A stretch of DNA of 64,000 nt, from NCBI RefSeq assembly GCF_022539315.1, contig NC_066337.1, forward strand, positions 1,798,001 to 1,862,000, in the 5' to 3' direction. This document shows, piece after piece, positions 40,501 through 54,504 of this stretch. The stretch comes from Serinus canaria. Its lineage: Eukaryota; Chordata; Aves; Passeriformes; Fringillidae. Positions within the stretch are counted from its first letter, which is position 1. Each line of letters begins with the position of its first letter. The translations under genes and the position numbers were made by a program. The notes under the pieces are model-generated. The model saw only the letters and a program-made list of their open reading frames with translations, ran no database searches and had not been told where the DNA came from.

Positions 40501-43500
40501 AAAAAAAAAAAATCTGTATTTCCTGTGTTTTTCTTCAGTTCTGAGATAACACAATCATTCCATATGGAGCTTGTCAAATTGGATTTAATTGGTCTTCTAT
40601 ATTTTACACTTCCTGACATTCCCTTAACCAACTCACTTCTTTGCCTTCACAATGCTGTTCTTTGTAAAACATGGGATTTGAAGTTCTTGAGGCCTTCAAA
40701 AGGAGATGACCACCCATTGTCAGGGTGAGATACATTTTTTGTCATGTGAAAAAGGATTTCTGTGTAGAATAAGGGAAAATCTGTCTTCTGCATTGTAGCA
40801 GGGAGTTGGAAACCTAACAAAAATTACTGAGTTTTCACTTTTGGAGTTATTATCCTCCTTAGACTTCTGACTCAATCTCTGGTTATTTTAATGATTAGAA
40901 ATAGGACTGAAAGTCAGACAAGCAGGGCTCCTCTGACTGGTGGGTTCTGGGCTTTTTTTTCAATCATACTTTGATTTTTCAGTATTGTTAAAATCTTCAG
41001 CTTCCTTTAGGGGTGCATCTGGCTAAGCCGAGTTGAAATTATTCATTGAATCATTGACTATTCTGAGTTGGGCCCAAGCATCATTGAGTCCAACCCCTCT
41101 TGAGCAATAAAGCTGTTGTTGAAGGCAGAAAACACGTTCACTTTATTTTCATAGTTTTACTTTTTAAAATACCACTTATAATGAGCTTTGAATCCTTCTT
41201 CCTTCCATAAATATGGGCATGACAGTGTAATGCTGACAAGCTGCTGCTCACAGGGGGAGCTGGGCATGCCTTGCCTGGCCCAGTGTCCCTGACAGGTCTC
41301 AGGAAAGCCCAGGACATTCCCTCACACACCAATGCTGTGATTTCAAGCAGGCTGTGCAGCAGCTCTCACCAGGATGTCTGAGCCTCGTGGTAATAATTTA
41401 GAACATACCATATGTGTTACACTGTAATTAAGAGCTTGCTTCCAGTGTTAAACACATTTAATTCCTTATTTGTTCCTTTTTTTTTTTTTCCCTAAGAAAG
41501 CAAGGGAAAGAGTTCCATCCTCTACAACTGCACTGCTCCTCCCAGACGGGTCATCAGCAGGGCCTGAACTTTGAGTTTTCACAGCCCCATTCTATATTTG
41601 CCTGCTTGATAGAGAAACAAGTTGTCCCTTAGAGCTGCCTTGCCCCGGAGGGGATCATTAACCTCGGTTTGGCAGAGAGCTGCACAGCAGGGACCGCTCT
41701 GTTCCTGTCCTGCCGCTGGGGGAATGCAAAGAGGACATGGGAGAGGGGAGTGGAGAGGAGCAGAACGTGCCTCAGCTTTACACCAGGGAGCTGGGTGTAT
41801 GCCCAGGGGGAGGAAGAGGAGAAGGAGGAGGAAGGCCTGTTGGGTTAGTGCAGCCAGCCCAGTAGGTTTTGGCAAGTGGGAATTTGAGGCTGGAGTGTTT
41901 TGCCCATTTTGTTCAACCTCCCTGCACAGGTGAGGGCTGTCCCCCTGAACTGTGCTCATCCCACCCTGGAGAAACGTGCTGAAATCAGGCAGCTCCCCCA
42001 TGGCAGCAGGGGAAGGGAGGTTCAGGTGGACACACCTCTGGCAGGGTGTGCCACATCAGGAGTGTGGCCTTGGTGCCATGAATTCCTCACCAGTCCATTT
42101 CCACCAAATGCCTGGAGCTGTTGCTGATTTGGGATGAATGCAGCAGTTGTGTGAATTGTGACCACGTGCAAATGAATCCTAAAGGTTCAGCATTATTTCA
42201 TAGCTGTTTTCAGCAGCAGCCATCTCAGAGCAGGTTTTATTATTCCAGTGCTGAAATCCCTGGATCTTCTGTTTAAATTAGCACTTTATCCCTCATAACT
42301 TCTGGTGGAGCCTTGCCAGAGGGAGAAGCTGCTGAAAACTGGAGACCTGCTTTGCTATTGTGGACAAAGCCTGTGGTTGACAGGATTGAGAATTGATCTT
42401 TTTTCTTCTCTTGTGCCTTTGTGCTAAAGCTCTCAAGATACCTGATGTTTGCAGAGGAATTTACACTTTTGCAGATCTCTCTCCTTTGCAAATTCGCTGT
42501 GTTTTGATCAGAATTCTGAAATACACAAATCAAATGTAGGAACATCAGTTTGTTTTTCCAGCCTTTTCATCTAAATTATGATTTTTTTTTTAGATTATAG
42601 TTTAGTAGGGTTTCAGTATTAAGAATTGACAGAAGATGTGTTTTCCCAGCAGGGATTTTACATCACTCCTCCTCCACACTCTGCTCTGGTTATCCCCATG
42701 GCTAGTTTCCATCAAAATGTGGTTATTGAAGCTTAGAAGGCTGAACTGCTGTGTTGAAACATCCTTCAAGCTCTTACAATAATACTGAGAACTCCACTGA
42801 CCCCTGTATCTTTAAGAAGAAACCCCCAGAAGCATGCAAACCCAAACATTTAGATGGGTTTCTCTGAGCCTTTTTTTCTAAATAATAAGTGAGTGCAGTC
42901 AAAACCTCAGTGGAGAGAAAGGCAAACTAATAAATGGATTTGTTTGAGGACCAGATGTGTTTCATGTGGATTCTCCAGTGGCTTCTGTGGTATTTTGGTA
43001 CTTGGAATAATGATTTTGGAGGCAGTTACAGGAGTGGGAGGACAAAATAGGAGAGTGAAGGTTGAAGCTTAGTGCTGCTCCATCCTCATAGCTTTTGGGA
43101 GGGGAACAGGCTCCAGAGGGAGCCCATTTGTCCTGTTCTGGCTTTGCAGGTGAAGCATCTGCTGGAGGGAAAGCTCACTATAGCTCCTTCTCTGACAAGT
43201 TTATTTGTGTTGTTGGGTGTTTTGTTGTTCTTTCAGTTCTGGCAATATTGATCCCAGGTTTTGATCAGGTTTCAGGTATGAGCTGAGGCTCTAGGCAGGG
43301 CTGTAGGACAGGTCTCTCCAGTGTGATGGTTTTCCTTATTGCCATGACTTTTTTAATGGCATAAAAGTGGTTTCTGGCACTTGGGAAAGACTTAACTGAG
43401 ACTGCCAAGCTTAACATGTCCTGGTTTGAAACCCTTTGGAGCTCAGTGCTGGGCTGCTGTCAGTGTCAGCTCTGCTGGCCGCTGCCCTGGCACTGCTGCT

Positions 43501-45948
43501 GTCCCACTCCATCTTTCCTCCTTTTCCAGCAATTTTTCATCTGCTCTGCTCAGGTTTGGGCCAGAATCAGTCTGGAGCAGCACACAGTGCCACTTGCTGA
43601 GCCAGCTGCTGAGCAGGCAGGTCCCAGGGATCCATTTTTGTATTTCCAAATGCAGTTTTGAACAGCCCCAGGGAGCAAGTGCACTGGGCTGATCCCTGTG
43701 AGCAAAGCAGGTGAGGGCTGGGTTTACATCTGGTCAGAAAAAAGAGAAGGGTGCTCACAGTTGTATCTGCACTAGCACATAGAAACCTGGAGGATTTTGG
43801 GGTGTCACTGGAGGGTGTGAACACTTTCCATCCTTGTTTCCATGTGTTTATCTGGGGATCTGTCTCTGTCCTGCACCACATAACAAGGAGCATCTTGGCG
43901 TGTAGTTTCTCAAAATTTGTGGTAGCTGCACAAGTGAACCTTTTATTTTTGGGGTAGTTATGGCTTTCTTATGTAGGAATTGTTTATATAAATGTTCCCT
44001 GAGGCCACATTGTTCATGGGGCTGCAAACACTGAGGTGTTTTCCCTTGTCCTGCAATACTGGGTGTGTGTCAAAGTCCTGCTCCTTTTTGTTTAAAGCTT
44101 AAATACCTCAGCTGTAACAATTGATTCAGCACTTTAACTTCAGTTCCATAGCTTTACACAGGTATTGCAGGGCCACAGTCTGACTTACACAGCAGAACAG
44201 GGGGGTTAAATTTGTTATATTGCATCTATTTTTCTAATTTGCATTCACTCCGATAACACTTAGTATTTATTTTTCAAGGTACCTAAGTGTGCTGCTTGGG
44301 TTTCAAACTTGAGCTCTTTATCTTGGCAGTGAAAACATGTTTTATGGAGTTGCTTTGATGGAGAAATGGACTCACAAGTCAGGTCATTGGGTCTCAGTTG
44401 ATGGGGGAAGGAACTGAGCGTGTTCTGAATGTTTTCAGCTGTCTGCTGGGAGAAGAAAAAAACACTCAATCCTTTTCTTCATGTCAGAATCGCTCCACAA
44501 ATATATTTAAAGCTGATTTGACAAATGCTCTGATCATTGATATGGTAAAACATTTCAAAGTTGTGGGGGGAAGAAGCCGCTGAGTAACTTTGGCCTCTGT
44601 CCCTCCCGCAGGTGCTTCACCAAAACCAACGGCACTTTCAGCAGCAGCACGCTGCCCGTGGTGCCCCTGGGAGCCCCTTTCCAGCAGGATGGTGTGGAGA
44701 TGAAGCCCCTGAGCCCCCACGTGATGGTGGCCATGTGCCTGGCCCCGGCCAGCCCCGACTGCAGCGCCCGGCTGGAGGAGGAGGGCAGGGAGAGCACGGA
44801 GCAGACCCCGGCGCAGCCCCCCTGCTGCCGGGAGGGCATCGGCCAGCTCTCTGTGGATTGCATGGACGGTGAGGCATCCCACAGAGGATAGCAGCTGGCT
44901 GGGAAGCTGGGAATATTCTGTAGGACATCAGTAGGGAGCTTAATTTACTGCAGAGAAGCCAGTAATGAAACCCTTGTAAGAGCAGGCTTGGGGGAAGGTG
45001 AAGCGTCCCGCCTTTCCCATCGTGGGAGGTGGGAGCAGTGCTGCTCCAGTGCCTGGTCCTGTCATGTCCTTGTGATTGGTGCCTCTGAAAAGGGCTCATT
45101 GACACATAAAGAGGCTGTGACTGATGGATGCTGCCCTCACAGCACACCCATTGGCCCTGACACGGGACACAAGCATTCCAGAGCCATCCTGGGAACAGGA
45201 GCTGGCACGGGGAGGGACCCAGTCTCTGTTGGTGGAAAGAGCACCTGTTCCTTGTCCCACCCTGGAATCATTGCTCCTTGTGTGTTGAAATCAGGCAGCT
45301 CCCTCTGCACCCACCCCTGGCAGCAGGGGAAGGGGGGTTCAGGTGGACACACCTCTGGCAGGACGTGCCAGATCAGGAGTGTGGCCTTGGTGCCACAAAC
45401 TCCTTAGTGACCCATTTCCAGCAAATGCCTGGAGCTGTTTCTGATTTGGGATGAATGCAGCAGTTATGTGAATTGTGACCACGTGCAAATGAATCCTAAA
45501 GGTTCAGCTTTATTTCATAGCTGTTTTCAGCAGCAGCCATCTCAGAGCAGGTTTTATTATTCCAGTGCTGGGCTGACCTCCTCTGAGCTGTTCAATACAG
45601 GTGCTGTGCTGGGATGGAGCCTGTGCCCTGTGCTTGTGCCTGGTATGCTGGGAATAAGCCTGAGCCCAAGGAGCATCACCCACTGGAATTAAAGAGTTTT
45701 TGGGGCATGTGGTTCTGTTGAGCTGACAGAGAATCTCCTGAAAAACCTGACACAACCACCTGCCCTGCTCTTGCTTTGCAGGCAGCAGCTTCCTGCACTC
45801 GGAAACATCAAACCACATTTTGAGTTGGAGTCCCCTCATTCTTCAGCCTCTTTCCAAGGACTGTAAGGAAAAACCAGGATGGAGTTCATCCAGAGTCACC
45901 CTAAATGGTTCTGGGGACCTTTGTCAGCTCCAGCTGCAGGAAACCTGA
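10498..45948 (+). CDS. CDON: CDON, cell-adhesion-associated Hedgehog co-receptor (19 coding exons)
   Basis: CDON is a cell-surface Ig/FnIII protein that binds Hedgehog ligands with PTCH1 as a co-receptor, and takes part in cadherin-linked myogenic signalling. The exons encode a signal peptide (residues 1-25), Ig1 (about 26-116), Ig2 (117-213), Ig3 (214-309), Ig4 (310-399), Ig5 (400-512), a linker and FnIII-1 (513-668), a linker (669-711), FnIII-2 (712 to about 800), FnIII-3 (about 800-917), a TM helix (about 960-983) and a cytoplasmic tail ending in QET. Splice phases agree at every junction. The Ig exons are phase 1-1. The start at 10498 is chosen because it opens a hydrophobic signal peptide in an exon ending in phase 1, as in the family. 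The summed exons give 3758 nt, one short of a multiple of three. The missing nucleotide maps to the Ig4 exon, where the frame shifts. Human CDON is 1287 residues, and this one would be about 1252. Confidence 0.96.
12604..12876 (+). CDS. CDON: CDON coding exon 2 (Ig domain 1)
   Basis: A phase 1-1 exon of 91 codons encoding one I-set domain. The B-strand cysteine is in QLHCSAEP, the tryptophan in RISWLFNG and the F-strand cysteine in GRYQCVAS. It is flanked by a CTTTCAG acceptor and a GTAAGT donor. Confidence 0.95.
13050..13205 (+). mobile_element. Old CR1 fragment in CDON intron 2
   Basis: Diverged CR1-like sequence ('GCAGCTCTGGAACAGATTCC' then 'CCATCCTTGGAGGCTTTTAA'), with a degraded 3' end. 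Its edges are approximate. Confidence 0.5.
14371..14517 (+). CDS. CDON: CDON coding exon 3 (Ig domain 2, first half)
   Basis: A 49-codon phase 1-1 exon beginning LGDFDAL and holding the B-strand cysteine (LIRCKVPE) and RGKWLEQST, closely matching the mammalian CDON segment. Donor GTGAGG. Confidence 0.95.
14809..14952 (+). CDS. CDON: CDON coding exon 4 (Ig domain 2, second half)
   Basis: A 48-codon phase 1-1 exon completing Ig2, with [19 protein letters not shown] and the F-strand cysteine in [11 protein letters not shown], a strongly conserved CDON motif. Donor GTGAGT. Confidence 0.96.
15300..15654 (+). mobile_element. CR1 LINE 3' fragment abutting CDON exon 5
   Basis: A 5'-truncated CR1 copy: 'GGAGTGACAGGACAGGGGG', 'CCATCCCTGGAAGTGTTCAA', then the terminal 'CCATTCTGTGATTCTATTCC'. 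It ends only 26 nt before the exon at 15680, so the element supplies or borders the branch-point region of that exon. Confidence 0.85.
15680..15967 (+). CDS. CDON: CDON coding exon 5 (Ig domain 3)
   Basis: A 96-codon phase 1-1 exon with an HILHP lead-in typical of CDON, B-strand cysteine in LECVVSG, tryptophan in IRWVKDGQD and F-strand cysteine in [11 protein letters not shown]. The acceptor polypyrimidine tract (CTCCTTTCCTCCAG) lies between the CR1 end and the exon. Confidence 0.95.
16800..17068 (+). CDS. CDON: CDON coding exon 6 (Ig domain 4) with apparent 1-nt deletion
   Basis: The exon enters in phase 1 encoding [14 protein letters not shown], like the mammalian Ig4 start. From 16855 the recognisable Ig4 sequence ([38 protein letters not shown]) is in a different frame. 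The exon is 269 nt where neighbours and the family require a multiple of three. One base is missing near the G run at 16847-16850. Read as given, translation would hit a TGA at 18056 in the next exon. It may be a sequencing or assembly error or a real variant. Confidence 0.85.
17990..18328 (+). CDS. CDON: CDON coding exon 7 (Ig domain 5)
   Basis: A 113-codon phase 1-1 exon with [20 protein letters not shown], a proline-rich loop ([19 protein letters not shown]), and F-strand [10 protein letters not shown]. The long loop before the E strand is also present in mammalian CDON. Donor GTAAGT. Confidence 0.94.
20585..20958 (+). mobile_element. CR1 LINE 3' fragment in CDON intron 7
   Basis: A clear 5'-truncated CR1. 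It contains 'GGAGTGACAGGACAAGGGGG', 'GAAATTCCCCCCTGTGAGGG' and the 3' end 'GGTCCCTTCCAACCCAAACC' followed by ATTCTATGA. Confidence 0.9.
22819..23111 (+). CDS. CDON: CDON coding exon 8 (linker and start of FnIII-1)
   Basis: Phase 1-0 exon. The first 58 or so residues are a low-complexity Ser/Ala/Glu linker unlike mammals in detail. The rest ([32 protein letters not shown]) is the conserved N-terminal half of FnIII-1. The 3' half is very GC-rich. Donor GTACCG. Confidence 0.94.
23325..23410. repeat. About 22-bp tandem repeat in CDON intron 8
   Basis: Three to four imperfect copies of a unit resembling CTTAGCAGGGATTTCAGCT, the last degenerating to TCAGTGATTTCAGCTCT. Confidence 0.75.
24195..24296 (+). 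mobile_element. CR1-like 3' fragment in CDON intron 8
   Basis: The sequence 'AGGAGTTGGACTCCATGATC' followed by 'CTTGTGGGCCACTTTCAACT' and 'TTCTGTGATTCT' matches the 3' end type of several avian CR1 subfamilies. The 5' boundary is unclear. Confidence 0.7.
25498..25672 (+). CDS. CDON: CDON coding exon 9 (end of FnIII-1)
   Basis: Phase 0-1 exon with [20 protein letters not shown] and [20 protein letters not shown], nearly identical to mammalian CDON. It closes FnIII-1 with a typical Tyr-corner. Donor GTAGGT. Confidence 0.96.
26239..26478 (+). mobile_element. CR1 LINE 3' fragment in CDON intron 9
   Basis: A 5'-truncated CR1 with 'AGATGGGATATTTGGAATAA', 'GGTGGTGAGGCCCTGGCAC' and an end of 'GGAATTCTATGATGA'. 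Confidence 0.88.
26570..27600 (+). other. C-rich, proline-coding insert in CDON intron 9, possible retroelement remnant
   Basis: Sequence here is strongly C-rich and G-poor on the + strand over about 1 kb, unlike the flanking intron. Broken + strand frames are rich in Pro, Ser and Thr (for example at 26991-27266 and 27079-27546) and interrupted by stops. Such composition resembles the proline-rich part of a retroviral Gag polyprotein. No LTRs, primer-binding site, protease or polymerase motif is visible, so this is a tentative call and the copy is non-functional as seen. Confidence 0.3.
27878..28006 (+). CDS. CDON: CDON coding exon 10 (linker between FnIII-1 and FnIII-2)
   Basis: A small 43-codon phase 1-1 exon with [20 protein letters not shown] and [15 protein letters not shown], matching the mammalian linker almost residue for residue despite being unstructured. 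Donor GTAGGA. Confidence 0.94.
29307..29513 (+). CDS. CDON: CDON coding exon 11 (FnIII-2, first part)
   Basis: A 69-codon phase 1-1 exon starting [20 protein letters not shown] and running through [20 protein letters not shown] to [11 protein letters not shown]. Highly conserved. Donor GTATCA. Confidence 0.96.
30147..30328 (+). CDS. CDON: CDON coding exon 12 (end of FnIII-2, start of FnIII-3)
   Basis: Phase 1-0 exon with [20 protein letters not shown] (F-strand of FnIII-2), then [20 protein letters not shown] and QIMLKWT opening FnIII-3, the domain known to bind Hedgehog ligands in this family. Unusually GC-rich for the gene. Donor GTGGGT. Confidence 0.96.
31496..31601 (+). CDS. CDON: CDON coding exon 13 (FnIII-3, middle)
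   Basis: Phase 0-1 exon with [20 protein letters not shown] and [11 protein letters not shown]. The acidic DSDNDSD stretch lies in the Ca2+/Hedgehog-binding region known for CDON and BOC. Donor GTACGG. Confidence 0.96.
33863..33883 (+). repeat. Poly(A) tract in CDON intron 13
   Basis: A run of about 21 adenines preceded by CTCCCT. It could be the tail of an old retroposed sequence, but no recognisable element precedes it. Confidence 0.7.
34520..34640 (-). mobile_element. CR1 3' fragment in CDON intron 13, antisense to CDON
   Basis: Reverse-oriented CR1 end: 'TTGGGTTGAAAGGGACCTTC', 'AGGATCATCTAGTTCC' and 'GGGATGCCACTTGTCC'. The terminal ATTCTATG unit itself is eroded. Confidence 0.75.
34752..34874 (+). 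CDS. CDON: CDON coding exon 14 (end of FnIII-3)
   Basis: A 41-codon phase 1-1 exon with [20 protein letters not shown] and [20 protein letters not shown], the conserved end of FnIII-3. Preceded by a run of C's in the acceptor. Donor GTGAGG. Confidence 0.96.
36306..36533 (+). CDS. CDON: CDON coding exon 15 (juxtamembrane stem and TM helix)
   Basis: A 76-codon phase 1-1 exon. The stem ([20 protein letters not shown]) is followed by a Gly/Ala/Ser stretch, then the helix [20 protein letters not shown] and the stop-transfer [12 protein letters not shown]. Donor GTGAGT. Confidence 0.96.
37581..37855 (+). CDS. CDON: CDON coding exon 16 (cytoplasmic tail, first part)
   Basis: Phase 1-0 exon with [20 protein letters not shown] and a His-rich [14 protein letters not shown] segment, ending [12 protein letters not shown]. 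It matches the CDON-specific tail. Donor GTAAGG. Confidence 0.95.
40161..40240 (+). CDS. CDON: CDON coding exon 17 (cytoplasmic tail)
   Basis: Phase 0-2 exon with [20 protein letters not shown] and NCRNNN, a conserved Cys-rich stretch. The donor GTGAGAAATGAC is repeated exactly 20 nt downstream at 40261. Use of that second site would add 20 nt beginning with an in-frame TGA. Confidence 0.95.
41040..41105 (-). mobile_element. Short CR1 3'-end remnant in CDON intron 17
   Basis: A weak match to the reverse complement of the CR1 terminus ('GAATCATTGACTATTCTGAG' then 'TCATTGAGTCCAACCCCTC'). Confidence 0.5.
41956..42253 (+). repeat. Intronic duplication, copy A (CDON intron 17)
   Basis: About 300 bp matching 45257-45570 in the same orientation. 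Shared blocks include 'GTTCAGGTGGACACACCTCT', 'TGATTTGGGATGAATGCAGC' and 'AGCAGCAGCCATCTCAGAGC'. Identity looks high, about 85-90 percent by eye. It does not resemble CR1. Confidence 0.88.
44612..44868 (+). CDS. CDON: CDON coding exon 18 (cytoplasmic tail)
   Basis: Phase 2-1 exon with [40 protein letters not shown] and a Glu-rich segment ending [16 protein letters not shown], matching the order of CDON tail motifs. Very GC-rich in its second half. Donor GTGAGG. Confidence 0.94.
45257..45570 (+). repeat. Intronic duplication, copy B (CDON intron 18)
   Basis: Second copy of the sequence at 41956-42253, in the same orientation and about 3.3 kb away. Differences are scattered substitutions and a few short indels near its start. 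Confidence 0.88.
45782..45948 (+). CDS. CDON: CDON coding exon 19 (C-terminus and stop)
   Basis: Phase 1 exon starting [20 protein letters not shown] and ending LQLQET before a TGA at 45946. HSET, the SW motif and the terminal QET correspond to HSETEINIVSW and PRET in mammals. The tail is about 30 residues shorter than in mammals between exon 18 and HSET. Confidence 0.92.
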
Positions 45949-46805
45949 GGCAGTGACCGTTGTCCCCACTTAAGGCCAGGAACTGCACCGCAGCACCGCT
46001 GAAAGGGAGTCACGGGGGGATGTTAATTATAACAGAGAGAGTCACTATTTATTTTTTGTAGTAGTGTCATATGAATGTATCTTGGTTTCAAAATGGTTGC
46101 CTTTTTATATTATTTATGCCTTGAAATCCCTTTTTTGTTGGTTTTTTTTTTTTCTTCCCCCACACACCACAAAACTAGCCTGGTTATGTGTATAAAAAAG
46201 AATTGTAATAATATAAAGAATGAGGATGGGAAATGTGGAGTGTGTTTCCATGGCAATTTACCATAAGGACAAGCACTTCCGAGGAGCCCAAGAGAGGGAT
46301 TTAAGCAGGTCTGAAATGACCAACAGCTGCCACCTCCCTGGCAGCTCAGTGACATGGCACTTGAACCCTCCTTTCCATGAACACCTCCTGGCCTCTCTTG
46401 GTTTCTCTGGGAAGATCCCAATGAAGAAATAAGAAGATCAGTAAGGAAAATGAGCCTCGGTTGAGTCTGTCCTGTGCAGCTTGAAGCAGAACTTGAGTCA
46501 GTGACTGTGTCTTTAGGTGCTCAATAACCCTTCTGCAGAAGCACAGGTGGAATTCCAGCCTGTCTCACTTTCTCACTCACAGAAGACAAAAATCCAGTTC
46601 AACTCTTGGTTTGAGGGATTACTAACAGCTTGGATAGCTCTGAAATTAAACCAGTCATGGTGAAACAGCTCCCAGCAGCCCTGGGCACGACTGTCAGGAA
46701 CCTGCCCATCTTGGACACAGCACGATGGAGGTGCTGCAACCTTAAATGCAGAGCTTGGGTGGGTCTTTTAATTTTTCCTTTCCAAATTTAATCCCAGTAA
46801 ATAAA
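45949..46805 (+). other. CDON: CDON 3'UTR (at least to a candidate poly(A) signal)
   Basis: AT-rich non-coding sequence follows the CDON stop. The first canonical AATAAA I see is at 46800-46805. CDON 3'UTRs are long in mammals, so the true end may lie further on, before or within the CR1 copy at 47.1 kb. Confidence 0.45.
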
Positions 46806-48420
46806 CCAAACCAGTGCTTGCAAAGCACTCCCTCCCCCCACATGAGTCACAGTGCAAAGCCCCAGAAATGAAGCACAATTTACAGTGATGGCCACCCCGA
46901 GGTGACACATACAGCCCAGAGCAGTGTGTCCCTGGCCAGTGTGGGAAGGGAGGGAGCTGTGCCAACCTGGCTGCAGCTGCTCCAAAGCCCTGGGGAGCTC
47001 AGGGCTACTGGCGCAGCTTCACCAGCCACAGGGTTTGGGGAGTAATGTCTGTTTTAGGAGGAAACCCTTGAGATCTGCTGTGGTAGCAGCAGTTTCACAG
47101 GCTGCTCCAAGTGTTGGAATGGGTTTTTTTATGTTTCATAGAATCCCAGCACAGTTTGATTTGGGAGAGACCTTAAAGTTCATCCCATCCCACCCCCTGC
47201 CATGGGTAAGGACACCTTCCACTATCCCAGGCTACTCCAAGCCCCATTCAACCTGGTCTTGGGCACTTCCAAGACTGGAACAGCCACAGCTTCTCTGGGC
47301 ACCTTGTACCAGGGCCTCACCACCCTCACAGGGAAGAATTTCTTCCCAGTATCCCATCTAAACGTGCCCTCTGGCTGTGGGAAACCATTCTCCCTTGTCC
47401 TGTAACTATCTGCTTGTATAAGAAATCCCTCTCCCTCCTACTTCAGGTAATTGAAAGCCACAATGAGCTCTCCCCAAAGCCTTGTCTTCTATTGCATTAT
47501 TTGTGGTTCTGTTTATTCTTTTGCCCTTTTTTCAGGGTTGTGCATCCTCCCAGCCAGAGCTGCCTTATTCCAAAGTTCTTTGCACACCTTGGACTTCACA
47601 CCCGTGGGTTTTGGCTGGCACATACCCCAGAGCCACCACAGATCTCCCTCCTCCCTCTTTGTTTATCTTGTCCTCCCAGCCTGGATTTTCCTTTTGCAGG
47701 ATCTTGCTGCAAGGTTTTCCCCTTTTCCATAAGAGATTGGCCCACGAGTATTTGGGATTTAACTGTGGATGCTTTGTTTTCCCCAAATACTGAAATTTAA
47801 CTATGGTTTTAAGCAATCTAGCTTAAATCTCCCCTGTATTGTGGGTGTGTCAGATAAAGACACTCTGTTGTCCAGAGAAGCTGTAATATCCCTTTGGAAT
47901 GTTCTGTGTTTGGAAGTGATGGTTTTGCAGGGTGTTTGGGTAGGATTTGCATTTCTGGGGGCAGTTTGATAAAGGGATTAATGATGCTTTATGGCTGGTG
48001 TGGAGACTGATACTCTGTGGGCACTGATCAAGGTTGGTTCGTGTGGCTTGATACTTCCCAATGGGTTATTATTAACCAAATAGAGGAGAAAATGGCCCAA
48101 GGTGCCCTTGTCTCCACACACGGCAGAAGATAAGGACTCAGGAAAGCTGGGAACTGCCTGACACTTTCCTTGGACCCTGCTTCCCTTCGTGCTTGCACCA
48201 ATGCAGGGAAAAAACGTCTCCAATCACTATTTTTAAGCTCCTGCGGTTTGGCCGGCCACAAACTGGAGAGTCTGGGGGTGAAGATGAGGCCCCTTCCCAC
48301 AAAAACCTTTGTGGCTCTTTTTGTACCACAGAAACCTCAGCACAGTCCGCAGGCAGCATCCCCAGTCACTGCCAGCCCTGGGGCTGAGAGCAGTGCTTCG
48401 GCCCTCGGGCTTTTTTCCTG
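46806..48420. other. Tail-to-tail intergenic region between CDON and VSIG10L2
   Basis: No coding exon is supportable here. The region holds a reverse CR1 fragment at 47137-47450 and otherwise unremarkable sequence. It may still contain the distal CDON 3'UTR. Confidence 0.55.
47137..47450 (-). mobile_element. CR1 LINE 3' fragment, reverse orientation
   Basis: Begins 'TTTCATAGAATCCCAGCACA' (reverse complement of the CR1 3' end) and continues through 'GACACCTTCCACTATCCCAG' and 'CACAGGGAAGAATTTCTTCC'. It is 5'-truncated, with the older end fading after about 47450. Confidence 0.88.
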
Positions 48421-48437
48421 CCATCGGTGAGAAACTA

Positions 48438-48461
48438 TTTATTGTAGCCTAAATATTTATT
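48438..48461 (-). promoter_or_regulatory. VSIG10L2: VSIG10L2 candidate poly(A) signals
   Basis: Two AATAAA hexamers on the - strand (48461-48456 and 48443-48438) lie about 300 nt downstream of the VSIG10L2 stop codon at 48762, a plausible 3'UTR length. Confidence 0.55.
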
Positions 48462-48761
48462 TTAGCTCCAGCAGTAACTGCAGGCCCGGGGCTGAGGCGG
48501 AGGGGCTTTCGCCGGGTGCAGCGTTTGGAGGCAGCTGCCTCGCAGCCTGAGGCGCACAGGTGGGTGCTGCCGTCCCGTGGTGCGGGAGGGAGCAGGAGAG
48601 GGAAATAGGGAGCAAAAGCCGGAGTGGTCATGGTGTCGCTGTCACGGTGATGGTGACATTAACTGGGTCATCGGTGGTGCCTGGTGCTGCCGAGAGCGGC
48701 TCTGCAAGGGGTGGAGGAGCCCCGGGTGGGCGCTGGTTCGGCGGGGCAGGTGGCTCTGCCC

Positions 48762-53552
<4,791 letters not shown>

Positions 53553-54454
53553 GGCGCCATGTCCAGCACCGGCACGTCGAAGCAGGGCTGCGCTCTCCGG
53601 CACGACCTGCTCTCTGGTTACCCCCAGGTAATTAAGCCCAGCCCTGATTAACTGTTAATTATTTATCAACCTGCCAGCACAGGGGGAACCCGACGCCACT
53701 GCCGCCTGGGCCCCTGCAATCTCAGGGCTGAGGAACAGTGCACTTGCTGTGGGAATGGCAGCATCCATGCATTCCCCCCACGTGGGAATTTAATCCCTGA
53801 GTGTTCCCTCCTCCACACAGTATTTTTTGGCTAAAGGAGGAGAAAATAAACTGCCACTCCCCTGTGATCAAAGCTGGGGGGTTTGGAGCTGGGGAAGCCA
53901 GGCAAGGAGCAAGGTTTGATATTTCATCTCCCACTGTCTGCAACGCCCCAGACCATCAAACATTCATAGGGGCGGCTGTGCCGTAACGCAATGCCAAGGG
54001 GCTGGAGTAAGCCAGGGGAGATTTGGGGGTGCACGTGGTGAGGGGGATCAGGGAACACCCAGCAAAGCCTGGAAAACTACCTTCCATCTCCCATCTCCCC
54101 TCTGATCCTTTAATTAGAATTACCAAAATCACACTGTTAATACTAAATGTGTGTACTCTCCACAAGGAGGCTTGAAATGCCCCAAAGGGTTAAAGCTGGC
54201 AGCAAGGAACTGCAGAGCCAGGGCCAGGCCCCCTCCTGCTACCACCAGGTCCTGCTTCCACCTCTGGCTGCACTCTCATCAGTTTTGGTCACTTTTTGTG
54301 CCCGTTCAGGTCAGGTTTGGATACAAATCTGGATGAGGAGAGCAGGGTACAGTAGCCAACCCGATAAATGACACCATTGTCAACACTGACCTAATCGAAC
54401 CTCACCTGCAGGGGTTGATATATTTCAGAATTTTGGTAAAGAAGGAGCCACCCT
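53553..54454. other. Intergenic region between VSIG10L2 and DDX25
   Basis: No coding exon or known repeat is recognised. It should contain the VSIG10L2 promoter and 5'UTR just upstream (higher coordinates) of 53552, but no clear promoter motif is visible. Confidence 0.5.
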
Positions 54455-54474
54455 GGTGATTACAAACAATTTCA

Positions 54475-54480
54475 TTTATT
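54475..54480 (-). promoter_or_regulatory. DDX25: DDX25 poly(A) signal
   Basis: A canonical AATAAA on the - strand about 400 nt after the DDX25 stop codon, which is a reasonable 3'UTR length. Confidence 0.65.
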
Positions 54481-54504
54481 AAAGATTAACAAAGGCACAA
54501 ACAC

